Assembly: GCF_048087625.1 (NCBI RefSeq)
Contig: NZ_CP159805.1
Coordinates: 1,488,001 to 1,552,000, forward strand
Source: Pseudothioglobus sp905182815
GTDB taxonomy: Bacteria; Pseudomonadota; Gammaproteobacteria; PS1; Pseudothioglobaceae
DNA length: 64,000 nt
Direction of reading: 5' to 3'
This document shows positions 1-8,542 of this stretch, in pieces. The notes under the pieces are model-generated. The model saw only the letters and a list, made by a program, of their open reading frames with translations. It did not search any database and had not been told where the DNA came from. The position numbers and the translations under genes are program-made. Each line of letters starts with the position of its first letter. Positions within the stretch are counted from its first letter, which is position 1.

Positions 1-135
1 CTTGGCTTTCTTACCAATTGGTTAATCGTTGACATAAAGGTTTATACTCCAATGTATATTTAATTTTTCGCCCACATAGCGGGGTCAATAAAGCGGGCAA
101 TTATACTTTGGTGCTGACTTGAATGTCAATGAATA

Positions 136-609
136 TTAGTCTTTTTTTACTATACTTTCAAAAAATGATGTGCAAGCTGAGTAAAGCATCTCAAAGACTT
201 CATCAAACTTTCCCTCATAATAGGGGTCAGGAACACTAGCACCATAATGTTCTTTGGAATAATTTAACATTAATTCAATCTTTGAATGACTTTCAGAAGG
301 TTGGATTGATTTCAATCTTTCGAGATTGTCAGAATCCATGGCAATAATGTAGTCATAATAATAAAAATCACTCTCATGAACGTGCCTCGCTCTCTGACTT
401 GACAAATCAACACCATGATTGATAGCGGCTTGTTGAGACCTTTGATCAGGTGAATTACCTATATGGTATGCGTGAGTCCCAGCTGAATCTATTTCAAAAT
501 GTTGAGATTTACTATTTTTTTCAACAATTGATTGAAAAGCACCTTCCGCTGTTGGAGAGCGACAAATATTACCCATACAAACAAACAGAACTTTGTTTTT
601 TAATTCCAC
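136..609 (-). CDS. Low-molecular-weight protein tyrosine phosphatase
   Basis: A cytoplasmic phosphatase of the LMW-PTP/arsenate reductase fold that removes phosphate from tyrosine residues. The P-loop signature C-x5-R-S lies at Cys11 to Arg17 with the nucleophile at Cys11, and the general-acid Asp-Pro motif is at about residues 128-129. The 157-residue length is normal. The start is a GTG; I see no strong Shine-Dalgarno and no better ATG upstream. It is transcribed away from kdsD and has no kinase partner in view, so the substrate is unknown. Members of the family often act with exopolysaccharide tyrosine kinases, but nothing here shows that. Confidence 0.9.
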   Translation of the reverse strand: MELKNKVLFVCMGNICRSPTAEGAFQSIVEKNSKSQHFEIDSAGTHAYHIGNSPDQRSQQAAINHGVDLSSQRARHVHESDFYYYDYIIAMDSDNLERLKSIQPSESHSKIELMLNYSKEHYGASVPDPYYEGKFDEVFEMLYSACTSFFESIVKKD

Positions 610-747
610 TGAAATAGCTCGGATAATATAAATGCTAAAAGTTTTCCCATCCCAAGATTATATTTCAAATTAAGAAATAATTATATAACCCATACTAGTT
701 AAATAATATTTATAATCTATCAATACACAACAAAGACCAATTCTACT

Positions 748-1719
748 ATGCCTGTGGGTAAATCTATAATCGATATTGCTAAAGACGTCATTCAAACTGA
801 AGCTGATTCTGTTTTAAAACTTAAAGGAAGAATTGATCAAAGTTTTGATGAGGTTTGCCAAATTCTTAAAAACTGTATAGGGAAAGTTGTTCTAATTGGG
901 ATGGGTAAATCAGGCCATATCGCCAAAAAAATCTCTTCCACCCTGGCATCAACAGGGACACCTGCTTTCTATTTACATCCAGCTGAGGCTGGTCATGGCG
1001 ACCTTGGGATGATTAGTCATGATGATGTAGTTATCATGATTTCCTATTCTGGAGAATCAGATGAGATTATCTCATTACTCCCAGGAATCAAAAGAATGAA
1101 TGTGCCTATTATCAGTATGACAGGAAGTGCTAAGTCTTTAATCGCCTCATCAAGTGATTTTCATTTAGATATAAGTGTCGATAATGAAGCATGCCCTAAC
1201 AATTTAGCGCCAACCTCAAGCACTACTGCAACCTTGGTTATGGGTGATGCAATTGCTGTCTCGCTTATGTCCTTAAATAATTTCACATCAGATGATTTTG
1301 CCATGTCTCATCCTTCAGGCTCCCTAGGCAGGAGACTACTCACGCTTGTCTCCAGTATTATGAAATCAGGGGAAGATATACCAAAGGTCACTAAAGAGAT
1401 GCTGCTTATTGATAGCCTTTTAGTGATGAGTGAAAAGGCACTTGGGATGGTTCTCATTGCTGAAAATGAAAAGCTCGTAGGAATATTTACTGATGGTGAC
1501 TTAAGAAGGGCATTAGAGTCTAATGTAGATTTTCAGAAATTAACCATTCAAGATGTCATGACCAAAGATTGCAAGTCCATTGAACCACAAGAGCCTGCAT
1601 TAATCGCAATGCAGTTGATGGAAAAATACAGCTTAAATTCACTGCCCGTTGTAGACTCGGAAAACCGAATAGTTGGTGCTATAAACATGCATACGTTGAT
1701 TCAAGCGAAATTATTTTAG
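748..1719 (+). CDS. kdsD: Arabinose-5-phosphate isomerase (KdsD/KpsF/GutQ family)
   Basis: Interconverts D-ribulose 5-phosphate and D-arabinose 5-phosphate, the first step of the Kdo pathway for lipopolysaccharide core. An N-terminal SIS sugar-isomerase domain (about residues 40-170, with the glycine-rich GMGKSGHIA segment) is followed by two CBS repeats (about 205-323). The 323-residue length matches the family. It lies 35 bases before murE, so it may start an envelope-biogenesis operon kdsD-murE-murF. No Kdo 8-phosphate phosphatase (KdsC) follows it, unlike many gammaproteobacteria. Confidence 0.92.
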   Translation: MPVGKSIIDIAKDVIQTEADSVLKLKGRIDQSFDEVCQILKNCIGKVVLIGMGKSGHIAKKISSTLASTGTPAFYLHPAEAGHGDLGMISHDDVVIMISYSGESDEIISLLPGIKRMNVPIISMTGSAKSLIASSSDFHLDISVDNEACPNNLAPTSSTTATLVMGDAIAVSLMSLNNFTSDDFAMSHPSGSLGRRLLTLVSSIMKSGEDIPKVTKEMLLIDSLLVMSEKALGMVLIAENEKLVGIFTDGDLRRALESNVDFQKLTIQDVMTKDCKSIEPQEPALIAMQLMEKYSLNSLPVVDSENRIVGAINMHTLIQAKLF

Positions 1720-1754
1720 TAAGTTGACCATTACCTTTATAGGTTTTAATAACA

Positions 1755-3143
1755 ATGGACATTAAAATCCTTTTATCCGATATTGCTGAAACTACTGAAG
1801 CATTTGATGTTTCTGGTCTGTCACTCAATACGAAAACTCTTACTAAGGGTGATTTGTTTATTGCCCTTCAAGGTGAGAAAAATCATGGTGCTGAGTATAT
1901 CGACAGTGCAATTAAAAACGGCTGCATAGGGGTTTTAATTGAGGGAAGAGATGTTGATTGCGACGTCCCAATTATTAGAATTGACAACCTCAAGCTTCAT
2001 CTTTCTGGGCTTGCTCAAAATTTCTACACCAAAGCAAAGGATGTTGATCTCATTGCAGTCACGGGTACAAATGGTAAGACGTCTGTCAGTCATTACATTT
2101 CACAGCTACTAGACTTCTTAGAAGTTAATAATGGCGTTATTGGGACTCTTGGAATCAGCAAGGTTGAAAAGAAAAGTATAAACACAACACCAGACATCTT
2201 CTCAATATACAGCTCACTTAATGAATACAGCAACCAGGGAATTGAACTAGCCATTATTGAGGCCTCTTCGCATGCGCTCATGCAAGATCGGCTTAAAGGG
2301 CTTTCATTTATTCAGGGCATCTTCACCAACTTGACTCAAGATCATCTTGATTATCATGAAACAATGAATAATTATAAAGAGGCCAAAGGTAAATTATTTA
2401 CGAATGGTTTTTCAAAAAAAGCAATTATTAATAGGGATGATGAAAATCATCAATATTTTTTAGATACTGCCTCGGATAAAGATCCACTTACCTTTGGAAT
2501 CGATGATTTAGAATTCTTTAAAACTAGTGAGAATGGTTTTATTTGTCAGCTCAATAATTACGTCTTTGAGTTACCCTTAATAGGGGAGTTTAATTTATCA
2601 AATGCTCTTGCAGCATTCACTAGTGTTAAATGTTTGGGATATAGTGAAGATCAAATTATTCCTTTTCTTGCAAAACTTTATCCACCGCCTGGAAGAATGC
2701 AGCAACTTGAAAACAGCCATATTTGGATAGACTATGCACACACACCAGATGCACTTGATAATGCCCTTGCATCTCTTAGGACGCACTATCCTGAATTTAA
2801 AATCAGAGTGCTTTTTGGGTGCGGTGGAGATAGGGATAAAACCAAGAGGCAGTTAATGGGGAAAATCGCAAGTGAAAAGGCTGAAAGCATAATTCTTACC
2901 AATGATAATCCAAGAAGCGAAAGTCCAGAAAAAATTATTGAAGATATACTTGGAGGAATTAAAGTAGAGAATGATGTCCAGGTAATCTTAGATCGAAAAC
3001 ATGCAATAGAAACGGCAGTAAAAACCTTAGGGGAAGATGAGGTATTACTTATAGCAGGCAAGGGTCACGAAACAACACAAACTATTGGTGATCAAATTTT
3101 TCAGTTCAGTGATGTTGAGGTCGCATTAGATGCTTTCATCTGA
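1755..3143 (+). CDS. murE: UDP-N-acetylmuramoyl-L-alanyl-D-glutamate--2,6-diaminopimelate ligase
   Basis: Cytoplasmic Mur ligase that adds meso-diaminopimelate to the UDP-MurNAc dipeptide in peptidoglycan synthesis, using ATP. The ATP-binding motif TGTNGKTS is at about residue 104. The DNPR motif at about residue 378 is the signature of diaminopimelate rather than lysine specificity. The 462 residues cover the N-terminal UDP-binding, central ATPase and C-terminal domains. It overlaps murF by 14 bases, which indicates translational coupling. Confidence 0.95.
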   Translation: MDIKILLSDIAETTEAFDVSGLSLNTKTLTKGDLFIALQGEKNHGAEYIDSAIKNGCIGVLIEGRDVDCDVPIIRIDNLKLHLSGLAQNFYTKAKDVDLIAVTGTNGKTSVSHYISQLLDFLEVNNGVIGTLGISKVEKKSINTTPDIFSIYSSLNEYSNQGIELAIIEASSHALMQDRLKGLSFIQGIFTNLTQDHLDYHETMNNYKEAKGKLFTNGFSKKAIINRDDENHQYFLDTASDKDPLTFGIDDLEFFKTSENGFICQLNNYVFELPLIGEFNLSNALAAFTSVKCLGYSEDQIIPFLAKLYPPPGRMQQLENSHIWIDYAHTPDALDNALASLRTHYPEFKIRVLFGCGGDRDKTKRQLMGKIASEKAESIILTNDNPRSESPEKIIEDILGGIKVENDVQVILDRKHAIETAVKTLGEDEVLLIAGKGHETTQTIGDQIFQFSDVEVALDAFI

Positions 3144-4458
3144 CACCGATAAAATAAGCAAAATTATTAGTGGTAAATCAAGCTCAGATAAAGCGATCAA
3201 CTTTCAGGGCATTTGTACTGACACTCGAGGTCAAATTTCTGGAAAGCTTTTTATTGCGCTTAAAGGTGAAAATTTTGATGGTCATAACTTTATTGAACAA
3301 GCAGAAGATTTAGGCGCTAGTGCAGCTATTACTCATAAAAAAGTTAACTCAAATTTACCTACTATTGAAGTTAATAATTCAGAAATAGCATACCAAAAAT
3401 TAGCCGCTTGGCATCGTCAATCTCACTCGCCAATTGTAATTGCAATTACTGGAAGTAATGGAAAAACCTCAACAAAAAACATGCTTCACTCAATCTTGTC
3501 CCTACACGGCCCAACACTCTCAACTGAAGGCAATCTTAATAACCACTTAGGCGTTCCTAAAACACTTTTAGAGCTTGAAAAAAATCACCAATACTGCATT
3601 ATTGAAATGGGCGCAAATCATGTAAATGAAATTGAGCTATTGTGCAAGTTGGCTCAGCCAGATATTGCAATCATTACAAATGCGAATAATGCACACCTTG
3701 GTGAGTTTGGCAGTGAGAAAAACTTAGTAAAAGCAAAAGGAGAGATTCTCGAATCTTTATCTGAAGATGGTATTGCAATCATTAATAAATCCTCACCTCA
3801 TATCAATATTTGGGAAAAAATGTCTAACACTAAAGCTCTTACTTTTTTTGGTAATAAAAGTGACATATATGCCAGTGATATTAAGCACACTAATTCCGCT
3901 CTAAACTTTAATCTTAACTTTAATCTTAGCTCTGTAAATATAACTCTTTCAATGATTGGCTTACATCAAATAGACAATGCATTAGCAGCCTCAGCTTGCG
4001 CGCTTAAGCTTGGGGTTAGCCCTCAGATGATAAAAAAAGGTCTTGAAAACTCAGCGCCTGAAAAAGGGCGGCTAGAATTAATTAAACTTCAAAATTTCAC
4101 TATACTTGATGATAGTTATAATGCAAACCCACAATCAATGAAAGCTGCAATTGACTCACTTAAACAATTTCCTGAAAAGAAAGTTTTAGTTCTTGGAGCA
4201 ATGGCAGAGCTTGGTAAAGATTCAAAAAAACTTCATCAACAAATTGGAGATTATGCGCGTGAACAAAATATTGATGATCTTCTAACAATTGGTCAAGAGG
4301 CTCAATACTATAAAGGCAGGCATTTTGAGAATATTGAATCAATATTTAATGAGATAGAGAGCCATCATAAAGGCGCTACAATTTTAATAAAAGGTTCAAG
4401 AATGATGGAGCTTAATAAATTGGTTGATAATTTAATAAATACCTCAAACTCTTCTTGA
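3130..4458 (+). CDS. murF: UDP-N-acetylmuramoyl-tripeptide--D-alanyl-D-alanine ligase
   Basis: Adds the D-Ala-D-Ala dipeptide to the UDP-MurNAc tripeptide, the last cytoplasmic ligation before the lipid steps. The Mur-ligase ATP motif TGSNGKTS is at about residue 107, and the DSYNANP motif typical of MurF is near residue 325. The 442-residue length is normal. The start lies inside the end of murE. MraY does not follow as it does in classical dcw clusters; a tRNA-Arg and pgsA come next, so the cell-wall cluster is split in this genome. Confidence 0.95.
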   Translation: MLSSDTDKISKIISGKSSSDKAINFQGICTDTRGQISGKLFIALKGENFDGHNFIEQAEDLGASAAITHKKVNSNLPTIEVNNSEIAYQKLAAWHRQSHSPIVIAITGSNGKTSTKNMLHSILSLHGPTLSTEGNLNNHLGVPKTLLELEKNHQYCIIEMGANHVNEIELLCKLAQPDIAIITNANNAHLGEFGSEKNLVKAKGEILESLSEDGIAIINKSSPHINIWEKMSNTKALTFFGNKSDIYASDIKHTNSALNFNLNFNLSSVNITLSMIGLHQIDNALAASACALKLGVSPQMIKKGLENSAPEKGRLELIKLQNFTILDDSYNANPQSMKAAIDSLKQFPEKKVLVLGAMAELGKDSKKLHQQIGDYAREQNIDDLLTIGQEAQYYKGRHFENIESIFNEIESHHKGATILIKGSRMMELNKLVDNLINTSNSS

Positions 4459-4492
4459 CCTTTACATGAAACATGGCGATAATTACGCTGCT

Positions 4493-4569
4493 GCGCTCGT
4501 GGCTCAACTGGATAGAGTACTCGGCTACGAACCGAGCGGTTGCAGGTTCAAATCCTGCCGAGCGCACCA
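4493..4569 (+). tRNA. tRNA-Arg (anticodon ACG)
   Basis: A 77-base cloverleaf with a 7-base-pair acceptor stem (GCGCTCG/CGAGCGC), anticodon stem CTCGG/CCGAG enclosing CTACGAA (anticodon ACG), T stem GCAGG/CCTGC with the TTCAAAT loop, and an encoded CCA end. The A34 is normally deaminated to inosine by TadA so that it reads CGU, CGC and CGA. It sits 34 bases after murF. Confidence 0.95.
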
Positions 4570-4622
4570 ACATTTAAATAAGTTTGCTCTAAACACTACG
4601 AGTCTTTGATAGAATTAGCCTT

Positions 4623-5207
4623 ATGATGACTCTACCTAATTTAATTACCCTATCAAGAATCTTTTTGATTCCTATCTTTATTGGTTTGTTTTATTTACAG
4701 CCAAACTATCTGGATGGAGAGCCACTTAGCTGGATTAATAATTCTATTATTGCAATTTATATAGTTATCAGTGCGACTGACTTTATAGATGGGTTCTTAG
4801 CCAGAAGACTCAACCAAGAAACTGCGCTTGGGGCATTTCTTGATCCAGTTGCAGACAAGCTGATGGTTTGTACAGCGCTTATTCTTCTAATAGATTACTA
4901 TCACACGTGGTATATCACAATTCCTTCAATAATCATAATCTCGAGAGAAATTCTTGTTTCTGCGCTTAGAGAATGGATGAGTGAAGTTGGTAAAAGATCT
5001 AATGTTGCTGTGTCATGGATAGGGAAATCAAAAACATTTGTACAAATGATTGCAATACTATTTCTTTTGATTCATCAGCCTCTATTCGTTTTTTCATTTA
5101 ACGAGATAAATATAATGGGCCGTATCCTTCTCTTTGCTGCAACAATTCTGACGCTCTGGTCAGGTATAAAATATCTAATTGCAGGGCTAAAAACATTTGA
5201 CAGTTAG
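4623..5207 (+). CDS. pgsA: CDP-diacylglycerol--glycerol-3-phosphate 3-phosphatidyltransferase
   Basis: Inner-membrane enzyme that makes phosphatidylglycerol phosphate from CDP-diacylglycerol and glycerol 3-phosphate. The CDP-alcohol phosphotransferase signature D-x2-D-G-x2-A-R-x8-G-x3-D-x3-D lies at about residues 59-85. Several hydrophobic segments surround it, and the 194-residue length is typical. The order pgsA, tRNA-Gly, tRNA-Cys is the one known from E. coli (pgsA-glyW-cysT), which supports a gammaproteobacterial origin. Confidence 0.94.
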   Translation: MMTLPNLITLSRIFLIPIFIGLFYLQPNYLDGEPLSWINNSIIAIYIVISATDFIDGFLARRLNQETALGAFLDPVADKLMVCTALILLIDYYHTWYITIPSIIIISREILVSALREWMSEVGKRSNVAVSWIGKSKTFVQMIAILFLLIHQPLFVFSFNEINIMGRILLFAATILTLWSGIKYLIAGLKTFDS

Positions 5208-5236
5208 AAAAAAAACACTATAATTTCCAACCTTGT

Positions 5237-5312
5237 GCGGGAATAGCTCAGCTGGTAGAGCATCACGTTGCCAACGTGAATGTCGCGAGTTCGAATCTCG
5301 TTTCCCGCTCCA
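5237..5312 (+). tRNA. tRNA-Gly (anticodon GCC)
   Basis: A 76-base cloverleaf: acceptor stem GCGGGAA/TTCCCGC, anticodon stem TCACG/CGTGA enclosing TTGCCAA (anticodon GCC), T loop TTCGAAT and encoded CCA. It lies 29 bases after pgsA and is probably co-transcribed with the tRNA-Cys behind it. Confidence 0.95.
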
Positions 5313-5372
5313 AATTCTAACTGTTTGTGTTGGTCTTGATAACAAGGCTTTTTTTTAAATTTAACCTCAATT

Positions 5373-5446
5373 GGCTGGGTAGCAAAGCGGTTATGCAGGG
5401 GCCTGCAAAGCCTTATAGACCGGTTCGACTCCGGTCCCAGCCTCCA
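5373..5446 (+). tRNA. tRNA-Cys (anticodon GCA)
   Basis: A 74-base cloverleaf: acceptor stem GGCTGGG/CCCAGCC, anticodon GCA, T stem CCGGT/ACCGG-type pairing around TTCGACT, discriminator T and encoded CCA. U at position 73 is the known cysteine identity base. A hairpin terminator follows within ten bases. Confidence 0.95.
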
Positions 5447-5450
5447 ATCA

Positions 5451-5479
5451 AAAAAAGCTCGATTAAATCGAGCTTTTTT
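5451..5479. terminator. Bidirectional rho-independent terminator
   Basis: A perfect stem GCTCGAT/ATCGAGC with a TAA loop, flanked by A6 on the left and T6 on the right. It ends the pgsA-tRNA transcript on the plus strand. Because the flanks are symmetrical, it also serves the convergent SulP gene, whose stop codon is about 14 bases away. Confidence 0.85.
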
Positions 5480-5492
5480 ATTGGAAAATCTA

Positions 5493-7226
5493 TTAATTAC
5501 ATTCTTTAAAAACTAGTGCTTGGCACTTTTCGCATTTACTCTTATCAAGCCGGTCATATAAAACATTAATGGCCTCTGCTTTTGAATCAAAAAAGTTATC
5601 TCTGCCAATCTCATTAACAAAATTTACTTTTTCCATAAACTCAAAGGCTGTAGATTTCACAGCAACAAAATATAAACTACCATTCTGGGCTTTTAAACGT
5701 TTATTTTCAATTAGAAGTGCCTCTATGCCAGCTAGATCAATAAAGTTAACACCACTTGCAACAATCAAAATATGATAAATTCTCTGATTATCAACAATCT
5801 GACTTATTTGTTTTTGAATGTGGTTTATTGATCCAAAATATATTGACATATCAATACGAATTATCTTGAGCTGTGGGCATTGAACTAAAGGCGCCTTTCT
5901 AATACTTTGCAACCTTCTATCACCTTCGCCTGGTGGAGTCCCAAATGCTAGCGTATGAACATCTGGAGTTGATGTCTTGGCAATAAAAAGCATTAATGAT
6001 AATAGCACTCCAAGATATATCGCAAACTCTAGCTCAAATAATAGAGTTGCTAGAAATGTTGCCGTAAAGATAACGCTCTCTGACTTGCTGTACGTAAACG
6101 TTTTTTTAATATTTTTAAAATCTATGAGATTATATGCAACAAGAAGGATAACTCCTGCCATTGCTGCAAGGGGTAAATACGAAATTAGTGGTGCAACTAA
6201 AAACACAATTGCCATTAGAAAAAGTGCTGCAAGAATTGCAGATAAAGGGGTTCTTGCTCCAGATTCAAAATTAACACCTGACCTTGTAAAAGATCCAGAA
6301 GATGCATAACTTGAGAAAAAGCTTCCTACAATATTTGATGTTCCCTGACCAATAAACTCCTGATTCGCATTAATCCTTTGATTTGATTTAGTAGCAATCG
6401 ACCTTCCAATTGATGAAGCCTCAATAAGACCTAAAAGTGCAATTGCAAATGCCTCTGGTGCAAGTGCCTTTAATGAGTTTAACGAAAAGTCAGGCGTTGA
6501 TAACGGAGGAAAGTAAGCCGGCATTGCTCCGACAGTTTTTATGCTGTCAGTAAAGCCGCCCAAGTAAAAAGCCAGTAGCCCACCAACTAGCATACCAATT
6601 AATAAATTAGGAAATTTTGGTTTTAAAATTTTAACAACTATCGCAGTTACTAAAGTCCCAAGACCAACAATTAAAAGATAGATATTAAATTCCCCAACTC
6701 CCGTATAAATATCAAACCAAGTGTTAAGAAAATCCTCGCCTCTGGGGATATCAATACCTACAATATAGGGGATTTGACTGCTTGCAATCAATAGCGCTGC
6801 GCCAGCTGTAAAACCGATGACAACATTATGAGAAACAAAATTTACCAACATACCAAATTTAGCAAGTCCAAAAACTAGTTGGTACACTCCCGCCAAAAAG
6901 GTCAGCGTCAAAGCTAGCGATACAAATTCTGCACTGCCAGGTTCAGCGTACTTACTGACTGCTGCAAAAACAACAATTGAAATAGCTGTGGTTGGGCCAG
7001 AAACTAAATGGAAAGACGAGCCAAAAAGTGCAGCAACTATAGGAATAACCATCGCTGTATAAAGGCCATATTCTGGAGGCATTCCTGCAATTGTTGCAAA
7101 GGCAACACTTTGAGGAAGGACAATAATAGCGCCTGTCAATCCTGCAAAAAAATCAGCCTTAATTGTCTCTATAGTGGTCAGTCTAAACCATGCTATAAAA
7201 GGGAAAATTTTGGCTAATTGAAACAT
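5493..7226 (-). CDS. SulP family anion transporter with STAS domain
   Basis: A 577-residue SLC26/SulP permease. A hydrophobic core of roughly residues 1-410 should give about 10-14 membrane segments. A cytoplasmic C-terminal STAS domain (about 440-555) and a short cysteine-containing tail (C-x2-C near the end) follow. Family members move sulfate, bicarbonate or other anions. The position just upstream of sat and apr suggests sulfate import or export of the end product of sulfur oxidation. Bicarbonate uptake (BicA-like) is equally possible in an autotroph, and sequence alone does not settle it. Confidence 0.85.
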   Translation of the reverse strand: MFQLAKIFPFIAWFRLTTIETIKADFFAGLTGAIIVLPQSVAFATIAGMPPEYGLYTAMVIPIVAALFGSSFHLVSGPTTAISIVVFAAVSKYAEPGSAEFVSLALTLTFLAGVYQLVFGLAKFGMLVNFVSHNVVIGFTAGAALLIASSQIPYIVGIDIPRGEDFLNTWFDIYTGVGEFNIYLLIVGLGTLVTAIVVKILKPKFPNLLIGMLVGGLLAFYLGGFTDSIKTVGAMPAYFPPLSTPDFSLNSLKALAPEAFAIALLGLIEASSIGRSIATKSNQRINANQEFIGQGTSNIVGSFFSSYASSGSFTRSGVNFESGARTPLSAILAALFLMAIVFLVAPLISYLPLAAMAGVILLVAYNLIDFKNIKKTFTYSKSESVIFTATFLATLLFELEFAIYLGVLLSLMLFIAKTSTPDVHTLAFGTPPGEGDRRLQSIRKAPLVQCPQLKIIRIDMSIYFGSINHIQKQISQIVDNQRIYHILIVASGVNFIDLAGIEALLIENKRLKAQNGSLYFVAVKSTAFEFMEKVNFVNEIGRDNFFDSKAEAINVLYDRLDKSKCEKCQALVFKECN

Positions 7227-7331
7227 AAGATTATAAGTTTAAAATGAGTCGTTTATTAATGGGTGTCAGATTATATAGTAATTCATATGTACTCAAAGAT
7301 CTCAGGTAATATTTAATAATATTAAGTTGTA

Positions 7332-7649
7332 CTAAGTTTGAACAAAGATCATATAAACAATCGTTCCACTAACAATACTTAATAGAGCATTTCTTTTATA
7401 AATATGAAGTCCAGCAGTTACTAGCAATGCAATAAATGTATAGACAATTTCAAATGTTAAGTACTCAACATCCTTTAGCATGTAAATTACAAGTATTGTC
7501 ATCACCATTGGCGGTGTGCTTTTAGAAATGTAATTAAACAAAGAGCTCTCTTGACCTTTACTAAAAAGTAAAAATGGCGTCAGCCTTGTAATATAAGTTG
7601 CTACTGTCATCACAAGCATAGCAGCTAGAAGATAATTTATTTCATTCAT
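7332..7649 (-). CDS. AzlD family branched-chain amino acid transport protein
   Basis: A 105-residue membrane protein with three to four hydrophobic segments, matching the small AzlD subunit that pairs with AzlC. The pair is thought to export branched-chain amino acids (the BrnFE/AzlCD type). Its start overlaps the end of the azlC-like gene by 8 bases, so the two subunits are translationally coupled. No regulator of the pair is adjacent. Confidence 0.8.
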   Translation of the reverse strand: MNEINYLLAAMLVMTVATYITRLTPFLLFSKGQESSLFNYISKSTPPMVMTILVIYMLKDVEYLTFEIVYTFIALLVTAGLHIYKRNALLSIVSGTIVYMIFVQT

Positions 7650-8322
7650 TGGGCTGTATTTTGATTAACCGCAATAAAACTATTGATGCGATTGAAAGAA
7701 TAATGGCAACCAAAAGCATATGTTTTATAAAAAATAATAAAGCAATAGCAGATGCGATGAATGCGATGACAAACGGCAGCAACTTCTTCACCTTAACCCA
7801 CTGCTCAATAAGTAACACCACAAACAAAGCAGTCGCTGCAAATTCCATTCCATTCGTATTGAATGACAAAGCATTTGCTGTTAAGGCGCCAATAGTACAT
7901 CCCAGAACCCAATATAATTGGGCAAATAGCGTTATGAAGAAATAATAACGCTCCTTAGTAAAATTTTTAGGAACCTTGATTGTGGTCATCAGCGCATAAG
8001 TCTCATCCGTTAGACCAAATATTAAATATAACTTTCTAAGATTCCAATTACCAAAACTTTCAAGAAAAGCTAGGCCATAGAACATATGCCTTGAGTTTAA
8101 GAAAAATGTTGAAATTGCAATTTCTAATAAACCTATTCCAGAAGAGAGAAACCCAATTGCCATAAACTGAGCAGCTCCAGCATACACAAAGATGGCCATC
8201 AAGGATGCGAAATACCATGGGTAACCGAGCTCCTGGAACAGAAGACCAAAGGCAATCCCTAAAGGTACAAAACCAAATAGAATTGGTAGCGATATTGTTA
8301 ATGCAGAACGAATCATTGGCAT
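7642..8322 (-). CDS. AzlC family permease (branched-chain amino acid efflux, large subunit)
   Basis: A 226-residue integral membrane protein. The N-terminal GxAFGLLFQ-type segment and the later SRHMFYGLA motif (about residues 73-81) are characteristic of the AzlC family. It precedes and overlaps azlD. It is divergent from sat across a 220-base intergenic region and shows no functional link to sulfur oxidation. The substrate is inferred from the family only. Confidence 0.82.
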   Translation of the reverse strand: MPMIRSALTISLPILFGFVPLGIAFGLLFQELGYPWYFASLMAIFVYAGAAQFMAIGFLSSGIGLLEIAISTFFLNSRHMFYGLAFLESFGNWNLRKLYLIFGLTDETYALMTTIKVPKNFTKERYYFFITLFAQLYWVLGCTIGALTANALSFNTNGMEFAATALFVVLLIEQWVKVKKLLPFVIAFIASAIALLFFIKHMLLVAIILSIASIVLLRLIKIQPNE

Positions 8323-8443
8323 AATTTTAATAATTTAAAAAGCGATTGAAGTGTGTAATTAAACAGAAAAAAATAAAAGATATATATTAATTCATGTATA
8401 CTTTTTATACTAACAAATGATTGCCAAGTAGGTCAAGTTTTAA

Positions 8444-8473
8444 TTGACATATTTAAACAATTAAACCTATAAT
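8444..8473 (+). promoter_or_regulatory. Sigma-70-type promoter of sat
   Basis: A consensus -35 TTGACA at 8444-8449 and a consensus -10 TATAAT at 8468-8473, separated by 18 bases, about 70 bases upstream of the sat start codon. Both hexamers are perfect matches. This implies strong and possibly constitutive expression of the sulfite-oxidation module. Confidence 0.7.
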
Positions 8474-8542
8474 AACATATTGATAACTCATATATATGAG
8501 TTCTAAAAATCTATTAAAACTATTTAAAAAAATAATTAATTT

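Noticed and set aside
1..135. Possible promoter with TTGACA at 29-34
   Set aside because: No acceptable -10 box at proper spacing and no gene that it would serve on the plus strand before kdsD.
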